This document shows positions 7,819 through 16,409 of a DNA stretch of 64,000 bases, piece by piece (within the stretch, counting starts at the first letter, position 1; the number at the start of each line of letters is the position of its first letter). The position numbers and the translations under genes are program-made. Source of the DNA: an uncultured Stomatobaculum sp. (GTDB lineage Bacteria > Bacillota > Clostridia > Lachnospirales > Lachnospiraceae); NCBI RefSeq assembly GCF_937924975.1, contig NZ_CALEYG010000028.1, forward strand, positions 1 to 64,000, read 5' to 3'. The notes under the pieces are model-generated. The model saw only the letters and a list, made by a program, of their open reading frames with translations, was not told the DNA's origin and searched no databases.

Positions 7819-8649
7819 ATGAAATTAAAAAAAGTTGCGGTGGCAGCGGCAATCGGACTGATGGGCATGGCACTCATGGCTTGCGGCGGCAAGAAGAGCG
7901 AGGAGAGCAGCGCGGCAGCGGGCAGCGAGAGCAGTGTATCGGCCGGTAGCGTGGCGGCGGATGCGGCAAAGGTAAAGACCGTGAGCGCGGGTAAGCTCAC
8001 AATGGTCACAAATGCGGAGTTTCCGCCCTACGAATATCACGAGGGCAATGACATCAAGGGCATCGATGTCGAGATTTGTCAGGCAGTCGCCGAGAAGCTC
8101 GGTTTGAAGCTGGAGATTGAGGATGTCGCCTTTGATGCGATTATTCCGGAAGTGACTTCCGGCAAGGCGGATCTCGCGGCGGCAGGTATGACCGTTACCG
8201 AGGATCGGAAGCAGAACATGGACTTCTCGGACACCTATGCGAGCGCCAAGCAGCTGATTCTGGTGAAGGACGATTCGACGCTTGCGGATAAGGATGACCT
8301 GAAGGGCAAGAAAATCGGTGTGCAACAGGGCACGACGAGCGACCTCATGAGTACGGAAGACTTTGGCGATGACGCGGTGGTGCGCTTCTCGAAGAGCATG
8401 GAGGCCGTGCAGGCGCTCACCCAGGGCAAGATTGACGCGGTTATCGTGGACAGCCAGACCGCAGAGCAGTTTGTCAAGGAAGTGCCGGGCATCAAGGCGC
8501 TGGATACAAGCTATTCTGACGAGTCTTATGCAATCGGCGTAAAGAAGGGCAACACGGAGCTCTTGAATGCCGTCAACGGCGCGCTTGCGGAGCTAAAGTC
8601 CGAGGGCAAGCTCGACGAGATTGCGGCGAAGTACACGAAGGCAGAGTGA
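7819..8649 (+). CDS. Amino acid ABC transporter substrate-binding lipoprotein
   Basis: The solute receptor of a polar amino acid importer (SBP family 3). Residues 1-22 form a lipoprotein signal with lipobox LMAC, so Cys22 would be the lipidated residue anchored outside the membrane. A Ser/Ala-rich linker follows, then the family pattern LTMVTNAEFPPYEYHEG and ADLAAAGMTVTEDRKQNMDF. The ATG at 7819 with AGGAGGGG replaces a longer frame whose start lies in the promoter. It is the first gene of a three-gene operon with permease and ATPase. The exact amino acid is not shown. Confidence 0.92.
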   Translation: MKLKKVAVAAAIGLMGMALMACGGKKSEESSAAAGSESSVSAGSVAADAAKVKTVSAGKLTMVTNAEFPPYEYHEGNDIKGIDVEICQAVAEKLGLKLEIEDVAFDAIIPEVTSGKADLAAAGMTVTEDRKQNMDFSDTYASAKQLILVKDDSTLADKDDLKGKKIGVQQGTTSDLMSTEDFGDDAVVRFSKSMEAVQALTQGKIDAVIVDSQTAEQFVKEVPGIKALDTSYSDESYAIGVKKGNTELLNAVNGALAELKSEGKLDEIAAKYTKAE

Positions 8650-8656
8650 GGAAAGA

Positions 8657-9349
8657 ATGTTTCAGACATTTGCAAACGATTTTCAGCGGAATTTTATCGC
8701 GGATAACCGCTGGCGCTATCTGACCAACGGCCTTGCGGTCACGCTGGAAGTCACCTTCTTTGCGGTGTTGCTCGGCGTGCTGCTCGGCTTTTCGGTCGCA
8801 CTGGTGCGCGAGGCACACCGCAGTACCGGCAAATTTCGCCTGCTCAGCACGATCGGCGGCGTCTATCTGACCGTGATTCGCGGAACGCCTGTGGTCGTGC
8901 AGCTCATGCTGATTTATTTCGGCATCTTTGCCTCGGTGCGCATTCCGCAGATTCTGGTCGCAATCATTGCCTTCGGTATCAACTCGGGCGCCTACCAGGC
9001 GGAGATTTTCCGGACCGGTATCGAGGCTGTGCCGCGCGGTCAGTACGAGGCGGGGCGCAGCCTCGGCTTCAGCTATTGGAAAACCATGTGGCGTATCGTG
9101 ATGCCGCAGGCCGTGCGCAATGTGATTCCGACCCTGGCGAATGAGTTCATTGTTCTGATGAAGGAGACTTCGGTTGCGGGTTATGTCGCGCTGAACGATC
9201 TTACAAAGGGCGGTGATATCATCCGCAGCCGCACGTATTCCCCCTACCTGCCCATGCTGGCGGTGGCGCTGATTTATCTCTGCCTCGTGATGATTTTCTC
9301 CGCGGGCGTCAAGTATCTGGAGAGGAGGTTGAAGACCGGTGAGCGCTAA
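8657..9349 (+). CDS. Amino acid ABC transporter permease
   Basis: A HisM/GlnP-type permease with about five transmembrane segments. The EAA loop that contacts the ATPase is visible as EAGRSLGFSYWKTMWRIVMP. The ATG at 8657 follows GAGGAAAG, just seven bases after the receptor gene. It has 230 residues, normal for the family. A single permease gene is present, so the transporter would use a homodimer of it. Confidence 0.92.
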   Translation: MFQTFANDFQRNFIADNRWRYLTNGLAVTLEVTFFAVLLGVLLGFSVALVREAHRSTGKFRLLSTIGGVYLTVIRGTPVVVQLMLIYFGIFASVRIPQILVAIIAFGINSGAYQAEIFRTGIEAVPRGQYEAGRSLGFSYWKTMWRIVMPQAVRNVIPTLANEFIVLMKETSVAGYVALNDLTKGGDIIRSRTYSPYLPMLAVALIYLCLVMIFSAGVKYLERRLKTGER

Positions 9350-10076
9350 CGCTTTGATTCAGGTAAACGAACTCCGGAAAGCCTACGGAAAGCAGGAAGT
9401 CCTGAAAGGCATCACGACAGAGATTCAGACGGGAGAGGTAGTCTGTGTAATCGGCCCCTCGGGCTCGGGAAAGTCGACTTTTCTCCGCTGTTTAAACCGC
9501 CTCGAAGAGCCGACCTCCGGGCAGATTCTCTTTGAGGGCGTGGATCTCTGCGACAAAAAGACGGATATAGACCGCGTGCGGCAGCGCATGGGCATGGTCT
9601 TTCAGCAGTTTAACCTCTTTCCGCACATGAACATTTTGCAGAATCTGACCCTCGGGCCGATGGAACTGCAGAAGCGGAGCCGGGAGGAGGCAGAGGCCTA
9701 TGCAATGGAACTGCTTCGTAAGGTTGGGCTTGCCGAGAGAGCGAACGCCTATCCGCAGCAGTTATCGGGCGGGCAGCAGCAGCGTATCGCGATTGTGCGG
9801 GCGCTCTGCATGAAGCCGGATGTGATGCTCTTTGACGAGCCGACTTCCGCGCTCGACCCTGAGATGGTCGGAGAAGTGCTGAACGTCATGAAGGATCTCG
9901 CCGCGCAGAAGATGACCATGGTCGTTGTGACCCACGAGATGGGCTTTGCGCGTGAGGTGGCGTCCCGTGTCATGTTCCTGGCGGACGGTTATTTCCTCGA
10001 GGAGGGAAGCCCCGCGGAATTATTCGGGAAGCCGAAAAACGAGAGATTGCAGAGTTTTTTAAGTAAGGTATTATAG
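9339..10076 (+). CDS. Amino acid ABC transporter ATP-binding protein
   Basis: A GlnQ/HisP-type ATPase. Walker A is GPSGSGKST, the Q-loop lies in VFQQFNLFPHM, the signature is LSGGQQQR and Walker B is VMLFDEPTSALDPEM. It starts with GTG at 9339 and overlaps the permease gene by 11 bases, with an AGGAGG upstream inside that gene. A terminator follows 25 bases after the stop. Confidence 0.94.
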   Translation: MSANALIQVNELRKAYGKQEVLKGITTEIQTGEVVCVIGPSGSGKSTFLRCLNRLEEPTSGQILFEGVDLCDKKTDIDRVRQRMGMVFQQFNLFPHMNILQNLTLGPMELQKRSREEAEAYAMELLRKVGLAERANAYPQQLSGGQQQRIAIVRALCMKPDVMLFDEPTSALDPEMVGEVLNVMKDLAAQKMTMVVVTHEMGFAREVASRVMFLADGYFLEEGSPAELFGKPKNERLQSFLSKVL

Positions 10077-10100
10077 GGCGGGGATAGGCGCAGTGACAGA

Positions 10101-10141
10101 GAGGAAGTGTAAGTAATTCGGCTTACACCTTCCTCTTTTTT
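10101..10141 (+). terminator. Terminator of the amino acid ABC operon
   Basis: GAGGAAGTGTAAG pairs with CTTACACCTTCCTC (one bulged C) and is followed by TTTTTT. Confidence 0.85.
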
Positions 10142-10149
10142 GCTTCCGC

Positions 10150-10178
10150 TTGACGCGGAGGCGCGAAAGGTCTATGAT
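10150..10178 (+). promoter_or_regulatory. Promoter of the RclA-like reductase gene
   Basis: TTGACG (10150-10155), 17-base spacer, TATGAT (10173-10178). A 7-1-7 palindrome follows at once. Confidence 0.65.
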
Positions 10179-10183
10179 TAATT

Positions 10184-10198
10184 TAAGAATCATTCTTA
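10184..10198 (+). promoter_or_regulatory. Fur/PerR-like 7-1-7 operator
   Basis: TAAGAAT-C-ATTCTTA is a perfect 7-1-7 inverted repeat. The spacing is that of Fur, PerR and Zur boxes (for example TTATAATnATTATAA for PerR), and the site covers the expected transcription start, five bases after the -10 element. A bound regulator would block transcription. Which Fur-family protein binds is inference. Confidence 0.5.
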
Positions 10199-10231
10199 TT
10201 TTGTATTTGACATCAATCGGGAGGTCATGTG

Positions 10232-11578
10232 ATGAGACAATATAAAAATTTGATTATCGGCTTCGGCAAGGCGGGCAAGACGCTTGCAGGCTATCTCGCA
10301 AAGCAGGGCGAGAAGACCGCGCTGGTGGAAGAGAATCCCCTTCGCTACGGCGGCACCTGCATCAATGTGGCTTGCATCCCCTCGAAGTCTCTGGAGCACA
10401 GCGCAGCGCTCTCGGCTACCTTCGGCGGCAGCTTAGCGGAGAAGAAGGAGCGCTACCGGGCGGCAATTGCGGAGAAGCAGCGCCTCACGGGCTTCCTCCG
10501 TCAAAAGAACTATGAGAAAATCGCATCGACCGGTGCGGAGATCATTGATGCGCGCGCAGTCTTTCTGGATCAGCACCACGTAAAGCTTCAGTTCCCGGAC
10601 GGTCGCGTGGATGAGGCAGAGGCAGAGCGCATCTTTATCAACACCGGTGCGGTCACGGTGATTCCGCCGATTGCGGGCATCGAAAACAACAAGAAGGTAT
10701 TCACGAGCGAGAGCATGATGGAACTCGCCGAGCTTCCGGTGAAGCTCGTCATCATCGGCGGCGGCTACATCGGCCTCGAGTTTGCATCCTACTATAATAA
10801 CTTCGGATCCAAGGTCACGGTGATTCAGGACAGCGAGCAGTTCATTCCGCGCGAGGATAAGGAGATGGCGGCACTCATCGAGAAGACCCTCGTTGAGAGC
10901 GGCATCGAGATTATCAAGGGCGCGAAGGTCGAAGAGATTCAGGGCGGCAGCGTGCGCTTTACCGTGGGCGGCAAGGCAGAAGAGAAAACGGGAGACGCAG
11001 TACTCCTTGCGACCGGCAGAAAGCCGAACAGTGCTAATCTCGGCCTCGAGCACACGGGCGTTGAACTCACGGCGCGCGGCGGCATCGTGACCGATACGCA
11101 GTGCCGCACCAAGGTTCCGAACATCTTCGCGATGGGCGATGTGCGCGGTGAGCTTCAGTTTACCTACATTTCTCTCGATGACTTCCGCATTGTCCGCGAC
11201 GCCCTGAAGGGCAAGGGACGCAGCACCGAAAACCGCGGCGCCGTGCCCTATGCGGTCTTTTTGACCCCGCCCTTTGCGAGAGTGGGCTTAAGCGAGGAGG
11301 AGGCGGTCGCAGCCGGAAAGCAGTTTAAGAAGACCCTGCTTCCGACCGCGGCAATCCCGAAGGCACAGGTGCTCCGCGAGACCCGCGGCGCGCTGAAGGT
11401 GCTGGTGGAAGAGGGCACGGGTCTCATTCTCGGCGCTCACCTCTTCTGCCCGGAGTCCCCGGAGATGATTAACCTTGTGAAGCGCGCGATGGACAGCAAG
11501 ATTCCCGCTTCCGAGCTTGCGGAGCAGATTTACACGCATCCCACGATGACCGAGGCATTTAACGACTTGTTCGCATAA
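10232..11578 (+). CDS. RclA-like flavin-dependent disulfide reductase
   Basis: A class I pyridine nucleotide-disulfide oxidoreductase. The N-terminus binds FAD (LIIGFGKAGKTLAGYLAKQG), the redox pair is CINVAC in GGTCINVACIPSKS, the NAD(P)H site is VIIGGGYIGLEFASYY, and the C-terminal dimerisation part ends HPTMTEAFNDLF. The IIGFGKAGKTLA opening resembles RclA, a reductase tied to reactive chlorine resistance and copper reduction in E. coli. ATG 10232 is chosen over GTG 10229, with GGGAGG upstream. A Fur/PerR-like site at the promoter fits a redox or metal role. Mercuric or lipoamide reductase is less likely from the N-terminus. Confidence 0.8.
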   Translation: MRQYKNLIIGFGKAGKTLAGYLAKQGEKTALVEENPLRYGGTCINVACIPSKSLEHSAALSATFGGSLAEKKERYRAAIAEKQRLTGFLRQKNYEKIASTGAEIIDARAVFLDQHHVKLQFPDGRVDEAEAERIFINTGAVTVIPPIAGIENNKKVFTSESMMELAELPVKLVIIGGGYIGLEFASYYNNFGSKVTVIQDSEQFIPREDKEMAALIEKTLVESGIEIIKGAKVEEIQGGSVRFTVGGKAEEKTGDAVLLATGRKPNSANLGLEHTGVELTARGGIVTDTQCRTKVPNIFAMGDVRGELQFTYISLDDFRIVRDALKGKGRSTENRGAVPYAVFLTPPFARVGLSEEEAVAAGKQFKKTLLPTAAIPKAQVLRETRGALKVLVEEGTGLILGAHLFCPESPEMINLVKRAMDSKIPASELAEQIYTHPTMTEAFNDLFA

Positions 11579-11589
11579 ACAAATGTTCT
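11576..11589 (+). promoter_or_regulatory. Candidate LexA (SOS) box
   Basis: TAAACAAATGTTCT agrees with the Gram-positive LexA consensus CGAACRNRYGTTYG at 11 of 14 positions. It overlaps the stop codon of the previous gene and lies nine bases upstream of the uvrA -35 element. Confidence 0.45.
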
Positions 11590-11597
11590 CTTTTCCC

Positions 11598-11626
11598 TTG
11601 CCGTGGGACGGTTCTGCCGCTATACT
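11598..11626 (+). promoter_or_regulatory. Promoter of uvrA
   Basis: TTGCCG (11598-11603), 17-base spacer, TATACT (11621-11626). The 87-base leader that follows contains a GCGCCTCT/AGAGGCGC hairpin (11647-11671) and then TTTGTTT. Confidence 0.65.
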
Positions 11627-11713
11627 GAATATGTGATTTGTGTTTTGCGCCTCTGCCAAGGGAAGAGGCGCTTTGTTTGTACCTGCGACAGGCGACAGGC
11701 GATAGAGGAAGAA

Positions 11714-14536
11714 ATGGCAAAACAATATATTAAAATACGGGGCGCGGCCGAACACAACTTGAAGCACATCGATGTGGACATTCCGCGGAATGAGTTGGTG
11801 GTTCTGACCGGCCTTTCGGGCTCGGGAAAGTCGAGCCTTGCATTTGATACGATTTACGCCGAGGGGCAGCGGCGATACATGGAATCGCTCTCGAGTTATG
11901 CGAGACAGTTTCTCGGTCAGATGGAGAAGCCGGAGGTGGAGAGCATAGAAGGGCTCTCCCCTGCGATTTCGATTGACCAGAAGAGCACCAACCGGAACCC
12001 GCGTTCCACCGTGGGAACTGTGACCGAAATCTACGACTATCTGCGTCTTCTGTACGCGCGCATCGGCATACCGCATTGCCCGAACTGCGGGCGGGAGGTG
12101 CAGCGACAGACCATAGACCAGATGGTGGATCAGCTGCTCGCTCTGCCGGAGAAGACCCGTGTGCAGCTCCTTGCGCCCGTGGTGCGCGGCAAGAAGGGCA
12201 GACATGAGAAAGTGCTCGAAAAGGCAAAGCGGAGCGGCTATGTGCGCGTCCGTGTGGACGGCAACCAGTACGAGCTGAGCGAAGAAATCGTGCTGGATAA
12301 GAACATCAAGCATAACATCGAGATTGTTGTGGACCGCATCTCGATTCGCGACGGCATTCAGCAGCGACTCACGGATTCGCTCGAGGCGGCGCTCGCGCTT
12401 GCGGACGGCATTGCCGAGGCAGAAATTGTGGACGGCGAGACTCTGCGCTTTTCGCAAAACTTTGCCTGCCCGGACTGCGGTATCTCCATCGAAGAGGTGG
12501 AGCCGAGAAGCTTTTCCTTTAATAACCCCTTCGGTGCCTGCCCGGAGTGTGCGGGTCTCGGCTACAAGATGGAGTTCGACCCGAGTCTCATGATTCCGGA
12601 CGAGAGCCTTTCGCCGAATCAGGGCGCGATTATAGCGCCCGGTTGGAACTCGAGCAGCCAGAAGGGAAGCTTTACGAATGCGCTTTTAAACGCGCTCGCG
12701 GAGCACTACAACTTTTCGCTCGACACGCCGTTTGAGGACTACCCCGCATCCGTGCGGGAGCTGATCCTCTACGGCACCAAGGGGAAGGAAGTGCCGGTTT
12801 TCTATAAGAGCCAGCGCGGCGAGGGTACCTATCAGGTCGCCTTTGAGGGCCTCATCGAAAACGAGAACCGCCGTTACCGCGAGACTTTTTCCGACACCAT
12901 GAAGCAGGAGTATGAGAGCTTCATGCGCATCACGCCCTGTAAGGCCTGCGGCGGAAAGCGCCTCAAGAAGTCGAGCCTCGCGGTCACAGTCGGCGGCAAA
13001 GACATCTACGATGCGACGGATATGTCGATTGTCAAGTTCCGCGACTTTGCGGACAGCCTTGCGCTCACGGAGACGCAGCGAAAGATAGGCGAGCAGATCT
13101 TAAAAGAGATTCATAACCGCGTGAGCTTCTTAATCGATGTGGGACTCGACTACCTGAGTTTAAGCCGTGGGACGGCGACCCTTTCCGGCGGCGAAGCGCA
13201 GCGCATACGTCTGGCGACCCAGATCGGCTCCGGTCTGGTCGGCGTCGCCTACATTCTGGACGAGCCGAGCATAGGCCTCCACCAGAGGGACAACGATAAG
13301 CTCCTTGCGACCCTAAAGCACCTCCGCGATCTCGGCAACTCGGTCCTCGTGGTCGAGCACGACGAGGACACCATGCGCGCGGCGGACTGGGTTATCGACA
13401 TAGGCCCGGGCGCCGGCGAGCACGGCGGACAGGTGGTCGCGGCGGGAACCGCCGAGGATCTCATGAAGAACCCGGACAGCATTACGGGACAGTATCTCTC
13501 CGGTGTGAAGAAGATTCCGGTGCCCGCGGAGCGGCGGAAATCCGATCAGTACCTCACAGTAAAGGGCGCTGCCGAGAACAACTTAAAAAAGCCGACGGTC
13601 AAGTTTCCGCTCGGCGTCATGACCTGCGTGACCGGCGTTTCCGGTTCCGGCAAGTCCTCTCTGGTCAACGAGATTCTCTATAAGTACCTCGCGAAGAAGT
13701 TAAACCGCGCGCACGAGCACCCGGGCGCGTTTCAGAGCATCGAGTGGGACGGCAAGCTCGATAAGGTCATTGCAATCGACCAGTCCCCGATCGGCAGAAC
13801 GCCGCGTTCCAATCCCGCGACCTACACAGGTGTCTTCGACTTGATTCGAGACCTCTTTGCGGCAACGCCGGATGCGAAGGCGCGCGGCTACCAGAAGGGA
13901 CGCTTCAGCTTTAATATTAAGGGCGGGCGCTGCGAGGCCTGCGCGGGCGACGGCATCGTGAAAATCGAGATGCACTTCCTGCCGGATGTCTACGTGCCCT
14001 GTGAGGTCTGCGGCGGCAAGCGCTATAATCGAGAGACTCTTGAAGTTCGTTACAAGGGGAAGACCATCTACGATGTGCTTAACATGACAGTCGAGGAGGC
14101 CTGCAGCTTCTTCGAGAACGTGCCGAGCATCGCGCGAAAGATGCAGACCCTGATGGATGTGGGCCTCTCCTACATCCGCCTCGGGCAGCCGAGCACCGAG
14201 CTCTCGGGCGGCGAGGCACAGCGTATTAAGCTCGCGGCCGAACTCTCGCGCCGCGGCACCGGACGCACGGTCTACATTCTGGACGAGCCGACCACCGGCC
14301 TCCACTTTGCGGACGTGCATAAGCTCGTGGACATTCTAAGACGCCTCTCCGAGAGCGGAAATACCGTTATCGTGATTGAGCACAACTTAGACGTCATCAA
14401 GACGGCGGACTATATCATAGACATGGGACCCGAGGGGGGAGATGGCGGCGGCACCGTGGTTGCCGCAGGCACCCCGGAGGAAGTGGCGGCGGTCGAGAAT
14501 TCCTGGACAGGACGCTATCTGAAAAAATACCTGTGA
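11714..14536 (+). CDS. uvrA: Excinuclease ABC subunit UvrA
   Basis: The damage-recognition ATPase of nucleotide excision repair. Its 940 residues contain two ABC modules, with Walker A GLSGSGKSSLAFD near the start and GVSGSGKSSLVNEI after the middle, and signature segments LSGGEAQRIRLATQ and LSGGEAQRIKLAAE. Zinc-binding cysteines are visible (CPNCGREV, CPDCG, CEACAGDG, CEVCGGKR). ATG 11714 with GAGGAAGAA is taken rather than a longer frame that would begin within the promoter. uvrB is not adjacent, so it must lie elsewhere. A LexA-like box suggests SOS control. Confidence 0.97.
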   Translation: MAKQYIKIRGAAEHNLKHIDVDIPRNELVVLTGLSGSGKSSLAFDTIYAEGQRRYMESLSSYARQFLGQMEKPEVESIEGLSPAISIDQKSTNRNPRSTVGTVTEIYDYLRLLYARIGIPHCPNCGREVQRQTIDQMVDQLLALPEKTRVQLLAPVVRGKKGRHEKVLEKAKRSGYVRVRVDGNQYELSEEIVLDKNIKHNIEIVVDRISIRDGIQQRLTDSLEAALALADGIAEAEIVDGETLRFSQNFACPDCGISIEEVEPRSFSFNNPFGACPECAGLGYKMEFDPSLMIPDESLSPNQGAIIAPGWNSSSQKGSFTNALLNALAEHYNFSLDTPFEDYPASVRELILYGTKGKEVPVFYKSQRGEGTYQVAFEGLIENENRRYRETFSDTMKQEYESFMRITPCKACGGKRLKKSSLAVTVGGKDIYDATDMSIVKFRDFADSLALTETQRKIGEQILKEIHNRVSFLIDVGLDYLSLSRGTATLSGGEAQRIRLATQIGSGLVGVAYILDEPSIGLHQRDNDKLLATLKHLRDLGNSVLVVEHDEDTMRAADWVIDIGPGAGEHGGQVVAAGTAEDLMKNPDSITGQYLSGVKKIPVPAERRKSDQYLTVKGAAENNLKKPTVKFPLGVMTCVTGVSGSGKSSLVNEILYKYLAKKLNRAHEHPGAFQSIEWDGKLDKVIAIDQSPIGRTPRSNPATYTGVFDLIRDLFAATPDAKARGYQKGRFSFNIKGGRCEACAGDGIVKIEMHFLPDVYVPCEVCGGKRYNRETLEVRYKGKTIYDVLNMTVEEACSFFENVPSIARKMQTLMDVGLSYIRLGQPSTELSGGEAQRIKLAAELSRRGTGRTVYILDEPTTGLHFADVHKLVDILRRLSESGNTVIVIEHNLDVIKTADYIIDMGPEGGDGGGTVVAAGTPEEVAAVENSWTGRYLKKYL

Positions 14537-14546
14537 ACTGTTTGCA

Positions 14547-14588
14547 AAGCTGCCAAAGCTGAGACTACCGAAGCTTTGGCAGCTTTCT
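14547..14588 (+). terminator. Terminator of uvrA
   Basis: A perfect 14-bp stem, AAGCTGCCAAAGCT / AGCTTTGGCAGCTT, with an 11-base loop, followed by TCTT. The T-run is short. Confidence 0.7.
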
Positions 14589-14682
14589 TGCACCTATGGT
14601 GCATACAGTTCGAGGAGCAGTGGAATTGCTTTGCTGACGCAGCATAGCAAACGCGATTTGAACGGAGAAAAAGGATTGCAGA

Positions 14683-14712
14683 TTGTTGTGCCGCCCGCAA
14701 ATGTGATATGAT
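14683..14712 (+). promoter_or_regulatory. Promoter of guaA
   Basis: TTGTTG (14683-14688), 18-base spacer, TATGAT (14707-14712). The leader is only about 25 bases, leaving no room for a purine riboswitch. Confidence 0.5.
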
Positions 14713-14742
14713 GACGGAAGATTATTCAGAGAGGAGAGCGAC

Positions 14743-16293
14743 GTGGGACTCGAACAACAGGAAAAGATTATTGTGTTGGATTTCGGCGGGCAGTATAACC
14801 AGCTGATTGCACGGCGCGTGCGCGACGAAGGCGTTTATGCGGAGGTATATGCTTCCGACATCGATTTGGACAAGTTAAAGGCAATGCAGCCGAAGGGCCT
14901 CATTTTTACGGGCGGACCGCAGTCCGTCTTCAAAGAGGAGAGCCAGCACATCGATCAGAAGGTGTTTGATCTCGGCATTCCGATTCTCGGCTTCTGCTAC
15001 GGCGCACAGCTGATTGCGCACACCCTGGACGGCAAGGTTGAGACCGCACCGGTCAGCGAGTACGGCAAGACCAAGACGGAAGTAAAGACGGATGCAACGC
15101 TGTTCCGCGGCATTCCGGACGAGATTTCCAGCTGGATGTCCCACACGGACTATATCTCCAAGGTGCCGTCCGGCTTCACCGTGACCGCGCACACCGAGAA
15201 CTGCCCGGTTGCGGCCATGGAGGATACGGCGCGTCACATTTATGCGACCCAGTTCCACCCGGAAGTGCAGCACACCGAGTACGGCAAGGAGCTGATTCAC
15301 AACTTCCTCTATGACGTTTGCGGTTGCAAGGGCGATTGGCACATGGACAGCTTTGCAGAGGCAGAGATACAGCGCATCCGCGAGACTGTGGGAGACGGCA
15401 AGGTGCTTCTTGCGCTCTCCGGCGGTGTGGATTCCTCGGTCGCGGCGACTTTGATGGCAAAGGCCATCGGCAAGCAGCTGACCTGTGTCTTTGTGGACCA
15501 CGGCCTTCTTCGGAAGGACGAGGGCGATGAAGTCGAAGCCATTTTCGGACCGAAGGGAAAGTACGATCTTAACTTTATCCGCGTGAATGCGGGGCCCGAG
15601 TACTTCGAGAAACTGAAGGGAGTCGAAGAGCCCGAGCAGAAGCGGAAGATTATCGGCGAGCAGTTTATTCGCATCTTTGAGCGCGAGGCGAAGAAAATCG
15701 GCGCAGTCGATTTCCTCTGCCAGGGCACAATTTACGCCGACGTGGTCGAATCCGGCCTCGGCAAGGGCGCCGTGATTAAGTCCCACCACAACGTGGGCGG
15801 TTTGCCGAAGAACATTGAGTTCCGCGCAATCATCGAGCCGCTCCGCAACCTCTTCAAGGACGAAGTGCGAAAGGTCGGCTTAGAGCTCGGACTTCCTGAG
15901 GCGCTCGTGTACCGCCAGCCCTTCCCGGGCCCGGGACTCGGCGTCCGCATCATCGGCGAAGTCACGCCGGAGAAGGTTAAGATAGTCCAGGAGGCAGACA
16001 GCATCTACCGCGAGGAGATCAAGAAAGCAGGCCTAGAGCGTGAGCTCAGCCAGTACTTTGCAGCCCTCACGAACCTCCGCTCCGTCGGCGTGATGGGCGA
16101 TTTCCGCACCTATGACTACGCCGTCGCGCTCCGCGCCGTGAAGACAGACGACTTCATGACCGCCGAGTGCGCGGAAATTCCGTTTGCGGTGCTCCAGACC
16201 GTCATGAACCGCATCGTAAACGAGGTGAAGGGCGTGAACCGCGTGTTCTACGATCTGACCTCGAAGCCGCCGGGGACGATTGAGTTGGAATAA
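14743..16293 (+). CDS. guaA: GMP synthase (glutamine-hydrolysing)
   Basis: Converts XMP to GMP with glutamine and ATP. The N-terminal class I amidotransferase has the nucleophile in GFCYGAQLIAH and the His/Glu pair in TQFHPEVQHT. The ATP pyrophosphatase PP-loop is ALSGGVDSSVAA, and the C-terminal dimerisation part carries YRQPFPGPGLGVRI and ends DLTSKPPGTIELE. At 516 residues it is complete. The start is GTG with GAGAGGAGAG upstream. It is monocistronic. Confidence 0.97.
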   Translation: MGLEQQEKIIVLDFGGQYNQLIARRVRDEGVYAEVYASDIDLDKLKAMQPKGLIFTGGPQSVFKEESQHIDQKVFDLGIPILGFCYGAQLIAHTLDGKVETAPVSEYGKTKTEVKTDATLFRGIPDEISSWMSHTDYISKVPSGFTVTAHTENCPVAAMEDTARHIYATQFHPEVQHTEYGKELIHNFLYDVCGCKGDWHMDSFAEAEIQRIRETVGDGKVLLALSGGVDSSVAATLMAKAIGKQLTCVFVDHGLLRKDEGDEVEAIFGPKGKYDLNFIRVNAGPEYFEKLKGVEEPEQKRKIIGEQFIRIFEREAKKIGAVDFLCQGTIYADVVESGLGKGAVIKSHHNVGGLPKNIEFRAIIEPLRNLFKDEVRKVGLELGLPEALVYRQPFPGPGLGVRIIGEVTPEKVKIVQEADSIYREEIKKAGLERELSQYFAALTNLRSVGVMGDFRTYDYAVALRAVKTDDFMTAECAEIPFAVLQTVMNRIVNEVKGVNRVFYDLTSKPPGTIELE

Positions 16294-16353
16294 ATTTCGA
16301 AACCGGGACATAAATAAATAATACAGATATTTATACCGAAATCGGGATACATG

Positions 16354-16382
16354 TTGACCTTCTATCTGGCCTGCATTAAAAT
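16354..16382 (+). promoter_or_regulatory. Promoter of the AAA/DUF4143 gene
   Basis: TTGACC (16354-16359), 17-base spacer, TAAAAT (16377-16382). Confidence 0.6.
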
Positions 16383-16409
16383 GAATGCAGATCAGACAGG
16401 AGGTCTTTT

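Noticed and set aside
11288..12457. 389-codon minus frame opposite the reductase and uvrA genes
   Set aside because: Antisense shadow; crosses a promoter, a LexA-like box and two well-supported genes.
14588..14742. Purine riboswitch before guaA
   Set aside because: The promoter at 14683-14712 leaves only about 25 bases of leader, and no aptamer-like fold is seen upstream.
14875..15789. 304-codon minus frame opposite guaA
   Set aside because: Antisense shadow with no recognisable motif or ribosome binding site.
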